A DNA stretch of 64,000 nt. Origin: Apium graveolens. Its lineage: Eukaryota; Streptophyta; Magnoliopsida; Apiales; Apiaceae. The position numbers were made by a program, and so were the translations under genes. This document shows positions 1 through 10,751 of the stretch, piece after piece. The DNA is taken from assembly GCF_009905375.1 (NCBI RefSeq), contig NC_133653.1:90445671-90509670 (forward strand), written 5' to 3'. The notes beneath the pieces are model-generated. The model ran no database searches and was not told where the DNA came from. It was given only the letters and a program-made list of their open reading frames with translations. Each line of letters starts with the position of its first letter. Position 1 is the stretch's first letter.

Positions 1-3000
1 TATAGTCTCAGAGATGAATACCAAAAATAACACAAATCATTTTATTCCACAATTATAAGTCATTACACCTCAAAAGGGGTTTCTGAATAAATTACATATT
101 CTTTGTATTTATTACAATTCATAAATATACATAAGTCTGGTACATCAAAATTTGAAAGCCTAGCCTATTGGTAGTTCCTACCTCAGCTACAACGGCATCA
201 ACGCCTACAGGAAACTGCATAACATTTCCTATCCGCTCGTGAATTGGGAACTTGGTCCTGTTCATCTTGTCTAACTATTGTTGTGTGATGAAAGAATAAA
301 GCAAGGGTGAGCCACAAGCCCACCAAAATAACATGTATAATAATTAACAATATATGAGCATTCTCATAGTACTCATGAAAGTCTTGGTCAACCAGAATTG
401 AACCAAGTTTGATATCTTAACGCGACCAACTCGCAAAATAATCAGTATATATGTATATATACTTTTCAAAATCTTTGAAATCCTCTTCCATGCATAATAT
501 ACACAGAGTTCCAGTCTATAGCTGTATAAAAATATCGTTGCAAGGTGATCTCATATATCTAACCTTGTCTCAACATTTTTTCTGAAAATCTTTGTCATGC
601 ATAAGATAATCATTTACTAGATATAAGTTGAAAAGATGAAGTCACAAGATACTCCCATATACTTATATCTTTTTTGAATACTACTTGAACAACCACCGTT
701 CAAGCTATAATCAGTTTTAAAAGTTCATCACGTAGATGAGACTACAAGATAAGACTTGAATAGATTCAATAATGAAGTTACTAGATACTTCATTAATTCC
801 CGATATATATACACACCTATATATATATCTCATATATTCCTTGAAACCCTCTGTTATGAAAAGTATAAACAGAGTTATAATACCCAATAAATCTGGAACG
901 AAGAAAATTTTGGCATAAACCCGATATCTTGCTGATCAGGAAAAGATACCTATAAGTAACCTTTTCTATTGTAGATGGATGAATTCCTCGCCGGTCATCA
1001 CCCTGGCCGCATTAGGACCTCGCGCTAGAACGTTACTTATCCACTCACGCGTGGATGGACTGTCACCCAGCCTCTTACACCTTCATAGATCGTACCCCGG
1101 CTTGTCGTTTATGCTGACTCAATTAGATGGACTTACTTCCCGAATGTTGGGCAAGTAATCAAATTGTTTTCTCAAAACAACAACCTCGTTGCGAATATAA
1201 AATACACCACAGAGCCGGATCCCTCAGATTTTTGAGCGAGTATTCAAGTCCCCTTCGAAAGGAAGATCTTAAATTTGAAAACGAGTTTTGGGATCCTCTC
1301 TAACTTTTAAAATCATTTTGAAGACTCGAAAACATTTTTAAGAATGTTTAGAGTAATGCTGATTTAATATAATAAATCAGTCCCAATATGTTGGAAAATA
1401 TCTGCATATTATTATTTAAATAATATTCCCATAAAGGATAATCTTTATAAAAATAAATGAAGTAAAAGTTTTAAAAACTCATACTTGAAACGAATAATAA
1501 TAACAAAGATATACTTATACGAAAGTACAATCTTTATTTGAATAATCGAAAATAAGTTTGATTATTATTCATATTTATCCAATATACCTTATTCGATTAA
1601 TAGTTATAGAAAACTATATATATATATATATATATTATTCGGGAACATCGACTCCCGGTTTAGAAAAATGTTCACCTTTGGGTCCCCTATACTAAGGGTA
1701 TACGCGACTACTGCTTATCTCTAGCATAGGTATTATGCAGTTTATAAGCATTTGAATTGATAATAGAATATCAAGATTTCACAACCTGCATATATATACC
1801 ATATCAACATGCTCCAATATATCGCAAGATTTACTAATAACAGTCATGCACTTATCTCAAGATAATGCATCAATATATTTACATCACAACAACAGTATAA
1901 CAGGTAGGAAACTTGCCTGAGCGACTGGGGGTGGTAAAAGGCCTGGGGCGAGTCTGGTAACCTATAAACAACATATAAGTTGGAATTAAACCACGGTCGC
2001 TTAAGAAACTAGACTTTAACCAATTGGACCCTAACGTTCGCTTTTGCGCTTAACGATTCACATAAGTCGCTCGAGTACCCCCGGCTCCATCATTTTTATA
2101 AAATTAACCGTTTAACTTTTTAAGGTAAATCTTTCGCAAATACTCTACCAACTCACCAATTAGTCTTACATAATTCTTTCGTACTCTAATTAGTCATTTA
2201 AGGGTGTCAATTATGGTCTCAAAGTTACTCGAGGTTTCGGGGTTCGCTCGTGAAACGCCGTTACTTAAAACGGTCGTTTCTCATCGCTCGTAACTCGGAT
2301 TTAAGCGAACGACATATCAAAATGAAGATCTTAACATGAAATATCTAAAAATGGCAAAGTTCAGTATCTTACTGTGAGTTCACGGGTCCTAAAGTTAAGG
2401 ACAAAAACAGTTAAGGAAATTCAGACATTATGACGGCTAGAACTTAGCGATTTCCAATATTTTTACCACTCCAAATCAATCCCTTCCAACTACAATCCAT
2501 CCATAACTTTAAGATTCAAACCTAGGCTACTGATCTTAGACAAAACAAGCTCAAGATCCTCAATCCAATTTAATATTATACCATCTCCATAATCAACTAA
2601 TCTACTTAACAATCAAAGTTCAATTCAAACTTAATCATTCAAACAACTGCTCATCCATCCAAACCATCCCCAAACTCAAGGAAACAAACTTAGTACTTAA
2701 AGGTCTAGAAGTTTTATACCTTTATTTTTTAGGGGAAAGTTTCTAGGAAGCCTTAAAATATTGATCAATCCTTATACAAGCTTGGATCTCACAAATAATC
2801 AAGAAAACACAAAGTTAGATTTTGAAGTTTTTAAAAGTCCTATTGAAATAACTGCACAAATGAGGGTCTTACCTTGCTTATTTGGACGAGACTTGTGAAA
2901 AAGAGTTGTAGGCCATCTCAATACCTTTCCAAAGAGTATAGAACATAATATTTGAGTGAGTATTAAAAAAGATATGGCAGTTTGAAGTTTCTGCTCTGGT

Positions 3001-3699
3001 TTTGGGCGAGAGTATGCTTTCAAGGGGAGAAAGAGTGAAATGCTTCTTGTTTTGCCCTTTGACTAATTGTGTGGTGAATTACTTGGTTGCTTCTCTTTTA
3101 CTTTAATTAACCATATTTAGAATTTATCATGGTTAAAAACACTTGGCTAATATTCTACCAATTCAAAATATCTACTAGGTCATGCTTAGGTCATCCTGAT
3201 TATGTCATTCTTTAACACATATCTCCTCCTTGTGGTGTGATGACATCACCATCCACTAACCTCTTTGATTAAATTTTAATTACTTGACTAATGACCACTT
3301 ATTTGTTATACGGTTCGCTTAACTCTCGTCCTTGTTCGTCGTTTGAGGGATCATATCTGGGATCTTATAACTTGGGTTCCCCTAAACATTCCTCAATATT
3401 TATATTCCTTTAATGATCCTCTCTTATAATCCTTGAATTTAAATCCTTTTAATCATGTTACCTTATACTCAATTCTTTCAGTATCTGATGGATTTTCGGG
3501 AAAAATCAAAGTGTCCGGATTCGAATTCTAACGACCTTTACATACACTCATTTACTTTATGGAATACTAATACGATCTTAGAATTTCCATAACAATACTC
3601 CTATATAGCGTGGTCTGATAATTTTCCTTAATCAGCATAGTCAGCAAAAGTTACTATTCGTCAATGTTTCAAAAATTTCCAAAAATTGGGGTTATTACA
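1..3699 (-). mobile_element. 3' LTR of Ty3 chromovirus-like element G1 (cut by window edge)
   Basis: Minus-strand LTR whose first bases (TGTAATAACCCC on the minus strand) end at 3699 and directly abut a purine tract, so this is the 3' LTR. Bases 1 to about 950 repeat at 14567-15518, and the next about 660 bases repeat at 32316-32986; both belong to the 5' LTR. From that alignment about 135 bp of the LTR lie left of the window, giving a full length near 3.83 kb. The same family appears as the solo LTR at 54641-59148 on the plus strand. It carries an AT microsatellite near 1616-1634 and no convincing ORF. Small frames inside are chance. Confidence 0.9.
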
Positions 3700-3713
3700 G
3701 TCTCCCCTCCTTA
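3700..3713 (-). other. Polypurine tract of G1
   Basis: The minus strand reads AAGGAGGGGAGAC immediately before the LTR start TGTAATAACC. This is the usual position of the plus-strand primer for reverse transcription and it fixes the orientation of G1. Confidence 0.8.
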
Positions 3714-3847
3714 AAAGGATTTCGTCCCAGAATCAGATAGAAAACAGTTGGGGATATTTTCTTAGCATTGCACTTTCTAACTCTTAAGTCAATTTTCCCG
3801 CATTGTGGTTCTACCACCAAACTTTAACTAGTTTGATAACCATGTTC

Positions 3848-4330
3848 CTAAGAACTTGTTCCTTTTTGATTCATAACCCTCACTGGTTGCTCCATATAGG
3901 TTAAGTCTGGTCGCAGTTTTACGTGTTCATATTCCCCTATGTGTCTCGCCTCTGGATCATACTTACTTAACATTGATACTTGAAACTCATTATGAACTTG
4001 TTGCAGGTTCGGGGGTAGGGCTAGTTCATTTGATAACCTCCCAATACGTCTTAATATATCCAAGGGTCCAACAAATCGTGGACTTAGCTTTCCTTTATTT
4101 CCTAACCTCATCAATCCTTTCCAAGGGCATACCCTTAACAATACTAGGTTCCCTACTTCATACTGTTTGTCCTCTCGGGCCAAACCGACATACTTCTATT
4201 GTCAATCTTGGGCTACTACCAGCTGTCCTCTGATTAGATCTACTATGTCCTTGGATATTTGAACCACTTTGGACCTGAGCATCTTGCAACTTCATCCCAA
4301 TATAAGGGATATCGACATCTTTTTTTTTTT
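3848..4330 (-). pseudogene. G1 integrase C-terminal remnant
   Basis: An open stretch at 3848-4183 encodes residues typical of the Ty3 integrase C-terminus: YEVGNLVLLRVCPWKG, then KLSPRFVGPLDILRRIG, then LQQVHNEFQVSMLSKY. This matches the GPY/F-type module, with a cysteine in place of the usual serine before PWKG. The homology continues upstream on the minus strand to about 4330 but is broken by stops and frameshifts. The last about 110 residues have diverged and no intact chromodomain can be read. It is non-functional because the catalytic integrase core is missing. Confidence 0.75.
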
Positions 4331-4599
4331 GTACAGGGCCTCGTAAGGCGACATTCCGACACTGTCATATCATCTATTGTCGTAAGAAAACTCAATCCGT
4401 GCTAAGTGATTGTTTCAAATTTCTTTCAAGTCTATCACACAGACTCTCATTATATCATCTAGCTCTACAACTTTCGCTTCTCAATACTTATTCTTTTCCA
4501 TTTTCTCGAAATCTTTTATCTACTCTTCTGAATACATTATCATCTTGAGTCTCTCTTTTCTATCAAGGGCGTCAGCCACCACATTGGCTTTACATTGGA

Positions 4600-5075
4600 T
4601 GATAAAAAATCTCATAATCGTAATCCTTGATTAGCTCTAACCACCTACTCTGGCGTATGTTGAGCTCTTTCTGCGTGGAAATATACTTGAGCTCTTATGG
4701 TTTGTGTAAATCTCGCACTTCTATCCATACAAGTAGTTCCTCCAATCTTTAGGGCAAAACTATTACCGTGAGCTCAAGATCATGGGGGGGATATCGAATT
4801 TTATATTCCCTTAATTGTCTTGACGCGTACATGATTACCTTACCATGTTGTATAGCACACACCCTAATCCCTTGTGGAAACATCACTATAAATCACAAAA
4901 TCTCATTTTTCCCTATGGCGACGCCAACGCAGGGGCCGTAACCAATCTTTTCTTCAGTTCTTGGAAGCTGTTCTCGCATTCCTCTGTCCATTCGAACTTC
5001 TCAGCCTTACGAGTAAGCCACGTTAAACGGGATGTGACCTTTGCAAAATTTTGAATGAACCTACAGTATTAACCG
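4600..5075 (-). pseudogene. G1 reverse transcriptase thumb / RNase H remnant
   Basis: Minus-strand translation in shifting frames gives RT-connection sequence (RKAEKFEWTEECENSFQELK near 4930-5010) and then degraded RNase H sequence near 4620-4800. It matches the same region of element D at 44218-44788. The RT palm and fingers, the protease and most of gag are absent. The remnant is joined directly to a gag-like N-terminal segment near 5070, so a large internal deletion has fused gag to the end of RT. Confidence 0.65.
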
Positions 5076-5245
5076 GCAATTCTTATCTCTTGTAGTCACC
5101 CTGACTACGGTCATCAATTCCTCAACGATCAAATTTTTACTCTTGTCAGGATCCTCATCGGGATCCTCCTCAGCAACAATCTCTTCTGGGACAACCTCCT
5201 CAATGGCTACATCCTCAACATGAGCATTATTCGGTCCCTCGTTAG
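5076..5245 (-). pseudogene. G1 gag-like N-terminal remnant, second part
   Basis: Minus-strand frame rich in acidic residues (EEIVAEEDPDEDPDK) lying directly left of element H. Removing H and one copy of its 5-bp duplication joins it in frame to the segment at 14152-14245. The reading frame then runs into the RT remnant through the internal deletion. Whether it is the true gag start or an accessory N-terminal ORF cannot be settled here. Confidence 0.55.
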
Positions 5246-6777
5246 TGTTGGGTTCCGAAGGCATAAAACGCAGCGGATAAACGTAAATAAAACAAAAATT
5301 CGAAACCCAAAAACAGGATCCATGTATAATTATGGGCAGATTATGGAGATAACGAATCATACCTTTCAAGAGATTAACTTTTACGAACTCAACGGAGATC
5401 CTAGCTATCACGCTTTGTGTCTACCTCTCGGAGAAACACCTCTATGGTATCCACACGAGCACCTTCAAGAACGTCTCACGAACTTGACTACGGAATGGAT
5501 GTACTAGCCTCCTTCTTGACGATCTGAATTGCCTCTGCCTCTCTTTGCTGCTAGGGTTTTCTTAAAAAACGTTCAAGCCTCTTTAACCTCTCATTATCTA
5601 TTTATAATGACTGATTAAAAAGGCCCATAATAGCAAAGCCCAACCCTAGTAGGTATTGGATTAAATAATAAAAACGAATTTCTATTATTTAATTAATAAC
5701 TAAGTCATACTTAATTATTATGGGCAAAAACATTCCTTTTAATTCGAATTTATATTATCTCAATTAAGTCTTACTTAATTATAATAAAATTCAAATAATC
5801 ATCAATTAATTTAAATCCATAATTTAAATTAACTATTCCATTAAGTGCTCTATTTGTGCGACCCTATAGGCTATTATTTAATTGGAAATAATTTTATTCT
5901 CTAATAAAATTATAAACAATGAGCGGTATCTAGTAATACATCATTGTTACCCAATTAAACAATAATTAAATCGTGATTAGATAAAACCTTTCGTGATTAA
6001 TGTTTTTTTCGTGTAATATAATCCCTTTAACCATACATATTATAGATTAAACTCGAGGCATGTATTTAGTCATCCTCTTCAACATTTAATCTGGGTTTAC
6101 TTGATGCATGAGTAGATTATTGAAACAAATCATTATTTGAGCATGGCCATGCTTTTATAATCTCACTCAATCAAGAGGCCAATAATATCTCTCCTAATTA
6201 TAGGAGGGTTAAATCCTTTATCTATCATTCATATTTCTCATACGACTCATGATATACCCGATGTCCACTTTTATCATCACCCGATCAAAAGTAACTTTTA
6301 ATGTAGTCAAAGTATATTAATCCTCGTATAGAAATATAATGATTTCAAGTCAAAGGATCGTTACACCATTATCACTGTGAGTCTTTCTTATGACTTTATT
6401 AAACATGAAGAATCTCACTGTGGGTCTGTCCAGTACCATGTACTCTCACATGTACCTATGTATTGACTTCAGTATCCCCATACTTATAACCAATGAGATG
6501 TGGTTATCTTGTCAAACAACATACTAGTCTATCTATGTATTATTATTGTCCTATATAATAATACTCGACTAGGGACCTTTAAGAATATGATATATTATAT
6601 AATCTCAAGTTCAAGTCATGTACTTAAACTATACAATTTGTATCATGATTCTAAGGACATTTATTATGCTAACAAAATATCGCAGTAATTAAGGTCATAA
6701 TAAATACATTTATTGAATGATCAACTGACATAAAGATAAAAGAATAATGTATTGCCTCTAGGGCACCTACACTAACA
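5246..6777 (-). repeat. 3' LTR of element H
   Basis: 1532-bp LTR in minus orientation. It begins right after the polypurine tract and ends on the minus strand in CCCAACA next to the duplication GTTAG. It matches 12615-14146 base for base apart from position 6010. A TATA-like box (TATAAATAG on the minus strand) lies at 5598-5606. Open frames on either strand of this LTR recur in the other LTR and are not genes. Confidence 0.95.
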
Positions 6778-6788
6778 ATCTCCCACTT
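6778..6788 (-). other. Polypurine tract of element H
   Basis: The minus strand reads AAGTGGGAGAT immediately before the 3' LTR. The identical tract precedes the 3' LTRs of B and C. The gag-pol stop codon ends only three bases upstream, so the coding region runs almost to the priming site. Confidence 0.88.
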
Positions 6789-6791
6789 GCA

Positions 6792-9700
6792 CTAGAGCCA
6801 ATCACCCATATATCTAATACCCATGGAACTAGTGTGACCATCGTGCTTCTGCTGCGACAAGCCTTTGGTCAGTGGGTCTGCAATGTTATCATTTGTGTGC
6901 ACTTTACATATGTGTATATCACCCCTTTCATTAATCTCTCGAATAAGGTGAAATCTCCTGAGTATATGTTTAGCCCGGGAGTGTGATCTAGGTTCTTTAG
7001 CCTGTGCAATGGCTCCATTATTATCGCAGTATAGATCAATGGGATCTGCGATCGATGGAACCACTCCCAAAACAGAAATGAACTTTCGAATCCAAACGGC
7101 CTCCTTAGCTGCTTCACAAGCTGCAATGTACTCAGCCTCCATTGTAGAATCAGCTACTGTTTCTTGCTTTGAACTCTTCCAGCTTACAGCACCTCCGTTT
7201 AGACAAAACACAAAACCAGACTGTGATACAGTATCATCTCTGTCTGTTTGGAAACTTGCATCGGTGTAACCTTTTACAACGAGTTTCTCTTCTCCTCCAT
7301 ACACCAAGAATGAATCTTTAGTTCTTTTCAGGTACTTAAGAATATTCTTAACTGCCGTCCAGTGACCTTCACCCGGATTAGACTGGTATCTGCTCGTCAT
7401 GCTCAAAGCATACGAGACATCTGGGCGAGTACATACCATTGCATACATGATAGATCCAATTGCTGAAGCATATGGAACTTTATTCATGTGGTCCTTCTCA
7501 TCCAATGATTTCGGACATTGGTCCTTAGAGATCGTTATCCCTTGAGACACAGGGACATATCCCCTTTTTGCATTTTGCATTCCAAAACGATGCAAAACCT
7601 TATCAATGTATGTGCTCTGACTTAGACCGATCATCCTTCTAGATCTTTCTCTATAGATCCTCATTCCTAGAATGTAGGATGCCTCTCCTAAGTCTTTAAT
7701 GGAGAAATTGCTCCCTAACCACGTCTTAACAGCCTTTAGAGAAGGTATGTCATTCCCCATTAGTAGTATATCATCAACATATAGTACTATGAATGCCACA
7801 TAGCTCCCATTAACCTTCTTGTAAACACACGGTTCATCTTCGTTTTGAACAAAGCCATACTCTATGACTATTTCATCAAAACGGATATTCCATCTCCTAG
7901 AGGATTGCTTCAATCCATAAATGGATCGACGCAATTTACATACCTTGCCAGCATTCCTTGGATCGACAAAACCCTCAGGTTGTGTCATGTACACATCCTC
8001 TTCAAGGCTTCCATTAAGGAAGGCTGTTTTGACATCCATTTGCCAGATTTCATAATCATGGAATGCTGCAATGGCAAGTAAAATCCTTATAGACTTGACC
8101 ATAGCCACTGGTGAGAAAGTTTCATCATAGTCAATACCATGAATTTGTTTGAAACCTTTTGCAACCAGCCTAGCTTTATAGGTCTGAACATTTCCATCCA
8201 TGCCCTTTTTCTTCTTAAAAACCCATTTGCACCCTATGGGTTTTACCCCTTCAGGTGGATCAACCAAAGTCCATACTTGGTTTTCGTACATGGAATCTAT
8301 CTCGGATTTCATGGCTTCAAGCCATCTCTTAGAGTCTGGACTGTTCATAGCATCTTGGTATGTGAGAGGCTCATCTTCATCTATGAGCATCAAATCACCA
8401 CACTGAGTCATGAGAAATCCATATCTCTCTGGCTCATGGCGAAATCTACCAGATCTACGAACAACCTGTGTTTGTTGAGCATTATCATTATTCTGCTCTT
8501 GTTCCACTTCAGGTTCAATGCTATTTTGCGGTTCTCGATCTTCATCGAGATCTATAGTTCTCCCACTGTTTCTTTTGGAAACAAAATCTCTTTCCATGAA
8601 GACAGCATCTCGAGCAATAAACACTTTCTGCTCAGAAGGACTATAAAAATAATACGCCTTTGTTTCATTAGGGTATCCTACAAAAATGCACTCTTCGGAT
8701 TTAGGTCCAAGCTTGTCAGATTCTTGACGTTTCACAAATGCCTTACATCCCCAAACTTTCATAAAGTTCATGCCTGACCGTTTCTCTTTCCATATCTCAT
8801 ATGGAGTCTTTTGAACCTTCTTAGTAGGAACACGGTTAAGTGTGAAAGCCGCTGTTTCTAGAGCGTAACCCCAGAAACTAATTGGAAGATCTGCATGACT
8901 CATCATCGATCGCACCATGTCCAACAAGGTGCGATTTCTCCTCTCTGAAACTCCATTCCATTGAGGTGTTCCTGGCGGAGTGAGTTGCGATACAATACCA
9001 CACTCTTTCAAATACTCTCTAAATTCGGTGCTTAAGTATTCACCCCCACGATCGGATCGTAAGATCTTAATACTTGCATCTCCGCCAATTTGCTTCTCTA
9101 CTTCAACCTTGTATTCTTTAAATTTTTTAAAAGAATCGGATTTGTTCTTCATAAGATATACATATCCATATCTACTGAAATCATCAGTAAATGTTATGAA
9201 GTAGTAGTAGCCTCCTCTAGCCATTACACGCATTGGGCCACATACATCACTATGTATTAGCTCCAGACGTTTAGTGGCCCTTTGACCCTTACCAGTGAAA
9301 GGGGCTTTAGTCATCTTACCAAGCAAACAAGATTCGCATTCTTGGTATGATTCAAAATCAAACTTATCCAAGTATCCATCCTTATGTAATTTGGATATGC
9401 GTTTCTCATTTATGTGGCCTAGACGACAATGCCAGAGGTATGTTTGATTTGAGTCATTTATTTTAAGTCGTTTGTTTTCTATATTACAGACAGGGTTATC
9501 TAAATCAAGAACATATAAACCATTAAATAAACGTGCAACACCATAGGTTAAATCATTCAAAGCAAAAGAGCAACTGTTGTTCTTTATTGTAAACGAAAAA
9601 CCTTTCTTGTCCAAACAAGAAACAGAAATAATGTTTCTGCGAATCGCAGGCACGTAAAAACAGTCTTCTAGTTCTAAAACAAGCCCAGAGGGCATAGATA

Positions 9701-10751
9701 AATAATAAGTCCCTACAGCTAAAGCAGCAACTTTTGCTCCATTGCCTACTCTTAGGTCCACTTCTCCCTTAGCCAGAGTTCTACTTCTCTGCAGGCCCTG
9801 CACATTTATACAAATGTGAGAAGCACATCCAGTATCAAATACCCAGGATGTAGAAATAGACAAATTGACTTCTATAACATAAATACCTGATCCAGAAATC
9901 TGAACTGCTTTCTTTTTCTTCAGATCCTCCAAGTAAATTGGACAGTTTCTCTTCCAGTGACCATCTTTCTTACAGTAGTGACATTCACCCTTGGCCACAC
10001 CACCTTTAGGCTTTAAAGCCTGTTTGGGACCTGACTTTGGCTTGGTTGTAGAATCAGATCCAATCTTCTTCTTACCCTTCCATTTTCCCTTCCCTTTGGC
10101 CTTACCTTTATTTCCCACCATCAGTATGGGAGCAGGTTCAGCTGTCTTCATGTTGGTCTCATATGTTCTCAACATATGCAACAATTCAGTAGGTGTTTTG
10201 TCAAATTCATTCATATTGTAGTTCACAACAAACTGAGTGAATTTGTTGTTCAAAGAATTCATGATTAGGTCAATACCAGTTTCCGGACCAATCGGGAAAC
10301 CCAAAGTTTCAAGGTACTCAATGTAACCAATCATCTTCAGAACATGTGGGCCAACTGGTTCACTCGCCCCTTGTTTGCAATTAAAAAGTGACTTACTCGT
10401 GTTGAACCTTTCTTGACGAGTTTGGCTTGCAAACATGCTTTGCAAGTGCTCATTGATAGTATATGCATCCATATGCACATGTTGTCTTTGAAGCTCAGCA
10501 CTCATAGTTGCCAACATAAGACATGCAACATCATTTGCATCATTCTCATCCTTTGTGCGTGCTGCTCGTTCATCAGCAGTAGCACCCTCAGGAAGGGGGC
10601 CTGGAGGAGGAATATCAATGACATGAAGCTTGCGCTCCTGCCTGAGGACAATCCTCAAATTCCTCTGCCAGTCTAGGAAGTTGTTTCCTCCTGTCAGCTT
10701 GTCCTTCTCAAGGACTGAACGTACGGATAGTGTGTTTGTGTTGTTTGCCAT
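6792..10751 (-). CDS. gag-pol: Gag-Pol polyprotein of element H (copia), apparently intact
   Basis: Single unbroken frame of 1319 residues. Domains in order: copia-type Gag (about 1-250); zinc knuckle CHYCKKDGHWKRNC (about 256); aspartic protease with DTGCASH (about 302); integrase with an HHCC zinc domain starting WHCRLGHI (about 437) and a D,D,E core seen in HSDVCGPM (about 499), SDRGGEY (about 564) and NGVSERRNRTL (about 600); reverse transcriptase from GCKWVFKKKKG (about 839) with YVDDILL (about 987); RNase H from GYTDASF (about 1160), ending next to the polypurine tract. The product would package its own RNA, copy it in cytoplasmic particles and insert the DNA. All catalytic motifs I looked for are present. 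The 74- to 212-residue frames on the opposite strand are shadows. The lineage assignment is inference. Confidence 0.95.
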   Translation of the reverse strand: MANNTNTLSVRSVLEKDKLTGGNNFLDWQRNLRIVLRQERKLHVIDIPPPGPLPEGATADERAARTKDENDANDVACLMLATMSAELQRQHVHMDAYTINEHLQSMFASQTRQERFNTSKSLFNCKQGASEPVGPHVLKMIGYIEYLETLGFPIGPETGIDLIMNSLNNKFTQFVVNYNMNEFDKTPTELLHMLRTYETNMKTAEPAPILMVGNKGKAKGKGKWKGKKKIGSDSTTKPKSGPKQALKPKGGVAKGECHYCKKDGHWKRNCPIYLEDLKKKKAVQISGSGIYVIEVNLSISTSWVFDTGCASHICINVQGLQRSRTLAKGEVDLRVGNGAKVAALAVGTYYLSMPSGLVLELEDCFYVPAIRRNIISVSCLDKKGFSFTIKNNSCSFALNDLTYGVARLFNGLYVLDLDNPVCNIENKRLKINDSNQTYLWHCRLGHINEKRISKLHKDGYLDKFDFESYQECESCLLGKMTKAPFTGKGQRATKRLELIHSDVCGPMRVMARGGYYYFITFTDDFSRYGYVYLMKNKSDSFKKFKEYKVEVEKQIGGDASIKILRSDRGGEYLSTEFREYLKECGIVSQLTPPGTPQWNGVSERRNRTLLDMVRSMMSHADLPISFWGYALETAAFTLNRVPTKKVQKTPYEIWKEKRSGMNFMKVWGCKAFVKRQESDKLGPKSEECIFVGYPNETKAYYFYSPSEQKVFIARDAVFMERDFVSKRNSGRTIDLDEDREPQNSIEPEVEQEQNNDNAQQTQVVRRSGRFRHEPERYGFLMTQCGDLMLIDEDEPLTYQDAMNSPDSKRWLEAMKSEIDSMYENQVWTLVDPPEGVKPIGCKWVFKKKKGMDGNVQTYKARLVAKGFKQIHGIDYDETFSPVAMVKSIRILLAIAAFHDYEIWQMDVKTAFLNGSLEEDVYMTQPEGFVDPRNAGKVCKLRRSIYGLKQSSRRWNIRFDEIVIEYGFVQNEDEPCVYKKVNGSYVAFIVLYVDDILLMGNDIPSLKAVKTWLGSNFSIKDLGEASYILGMRIYRERSRRMIGLSQSTYIDKVLHRFGMQNAKRGYVPVSQGITISKDQCPKSLDEKDHMNKVPYASAIGSIMYAMVCTRPDVSYALSMTSRYQSNPGEGHWTAVKNILKYLKRTKDSFLVYGGEEKLVVKGYTDASFQTDRDDTVSQSGFVFCLNGGAVSWKSSKQETVADSTMEAEYIAACEAAKEAVWIRKFISVLGVVPSIADPIDLYCDNNGAIAQAKEPRSHSRAKHILRRFHLIREINERGDIHICKVHTNDNIADPLTKGLSQQKHDGHTSSMGIRYMGDWL

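Noticed and set aside
5220..5507. 95-codon ORF, repeated as 61 codons at 12691-12876
   Set aside because: It lies in the H LTR in both copies, begins differently in each and has no recognisable protein features.
6500..6688. 62-codon ORF also found at 13869-14057
   Set aside because: Duplicate LTR sequence, low complexity and AT-rich.
8139..8777. 212-codon plus-strand ORF
   Set aside because: It lies antisense to the integrase-RT part of the intact H gag-pol frame and follows its codon structure; a shadow.
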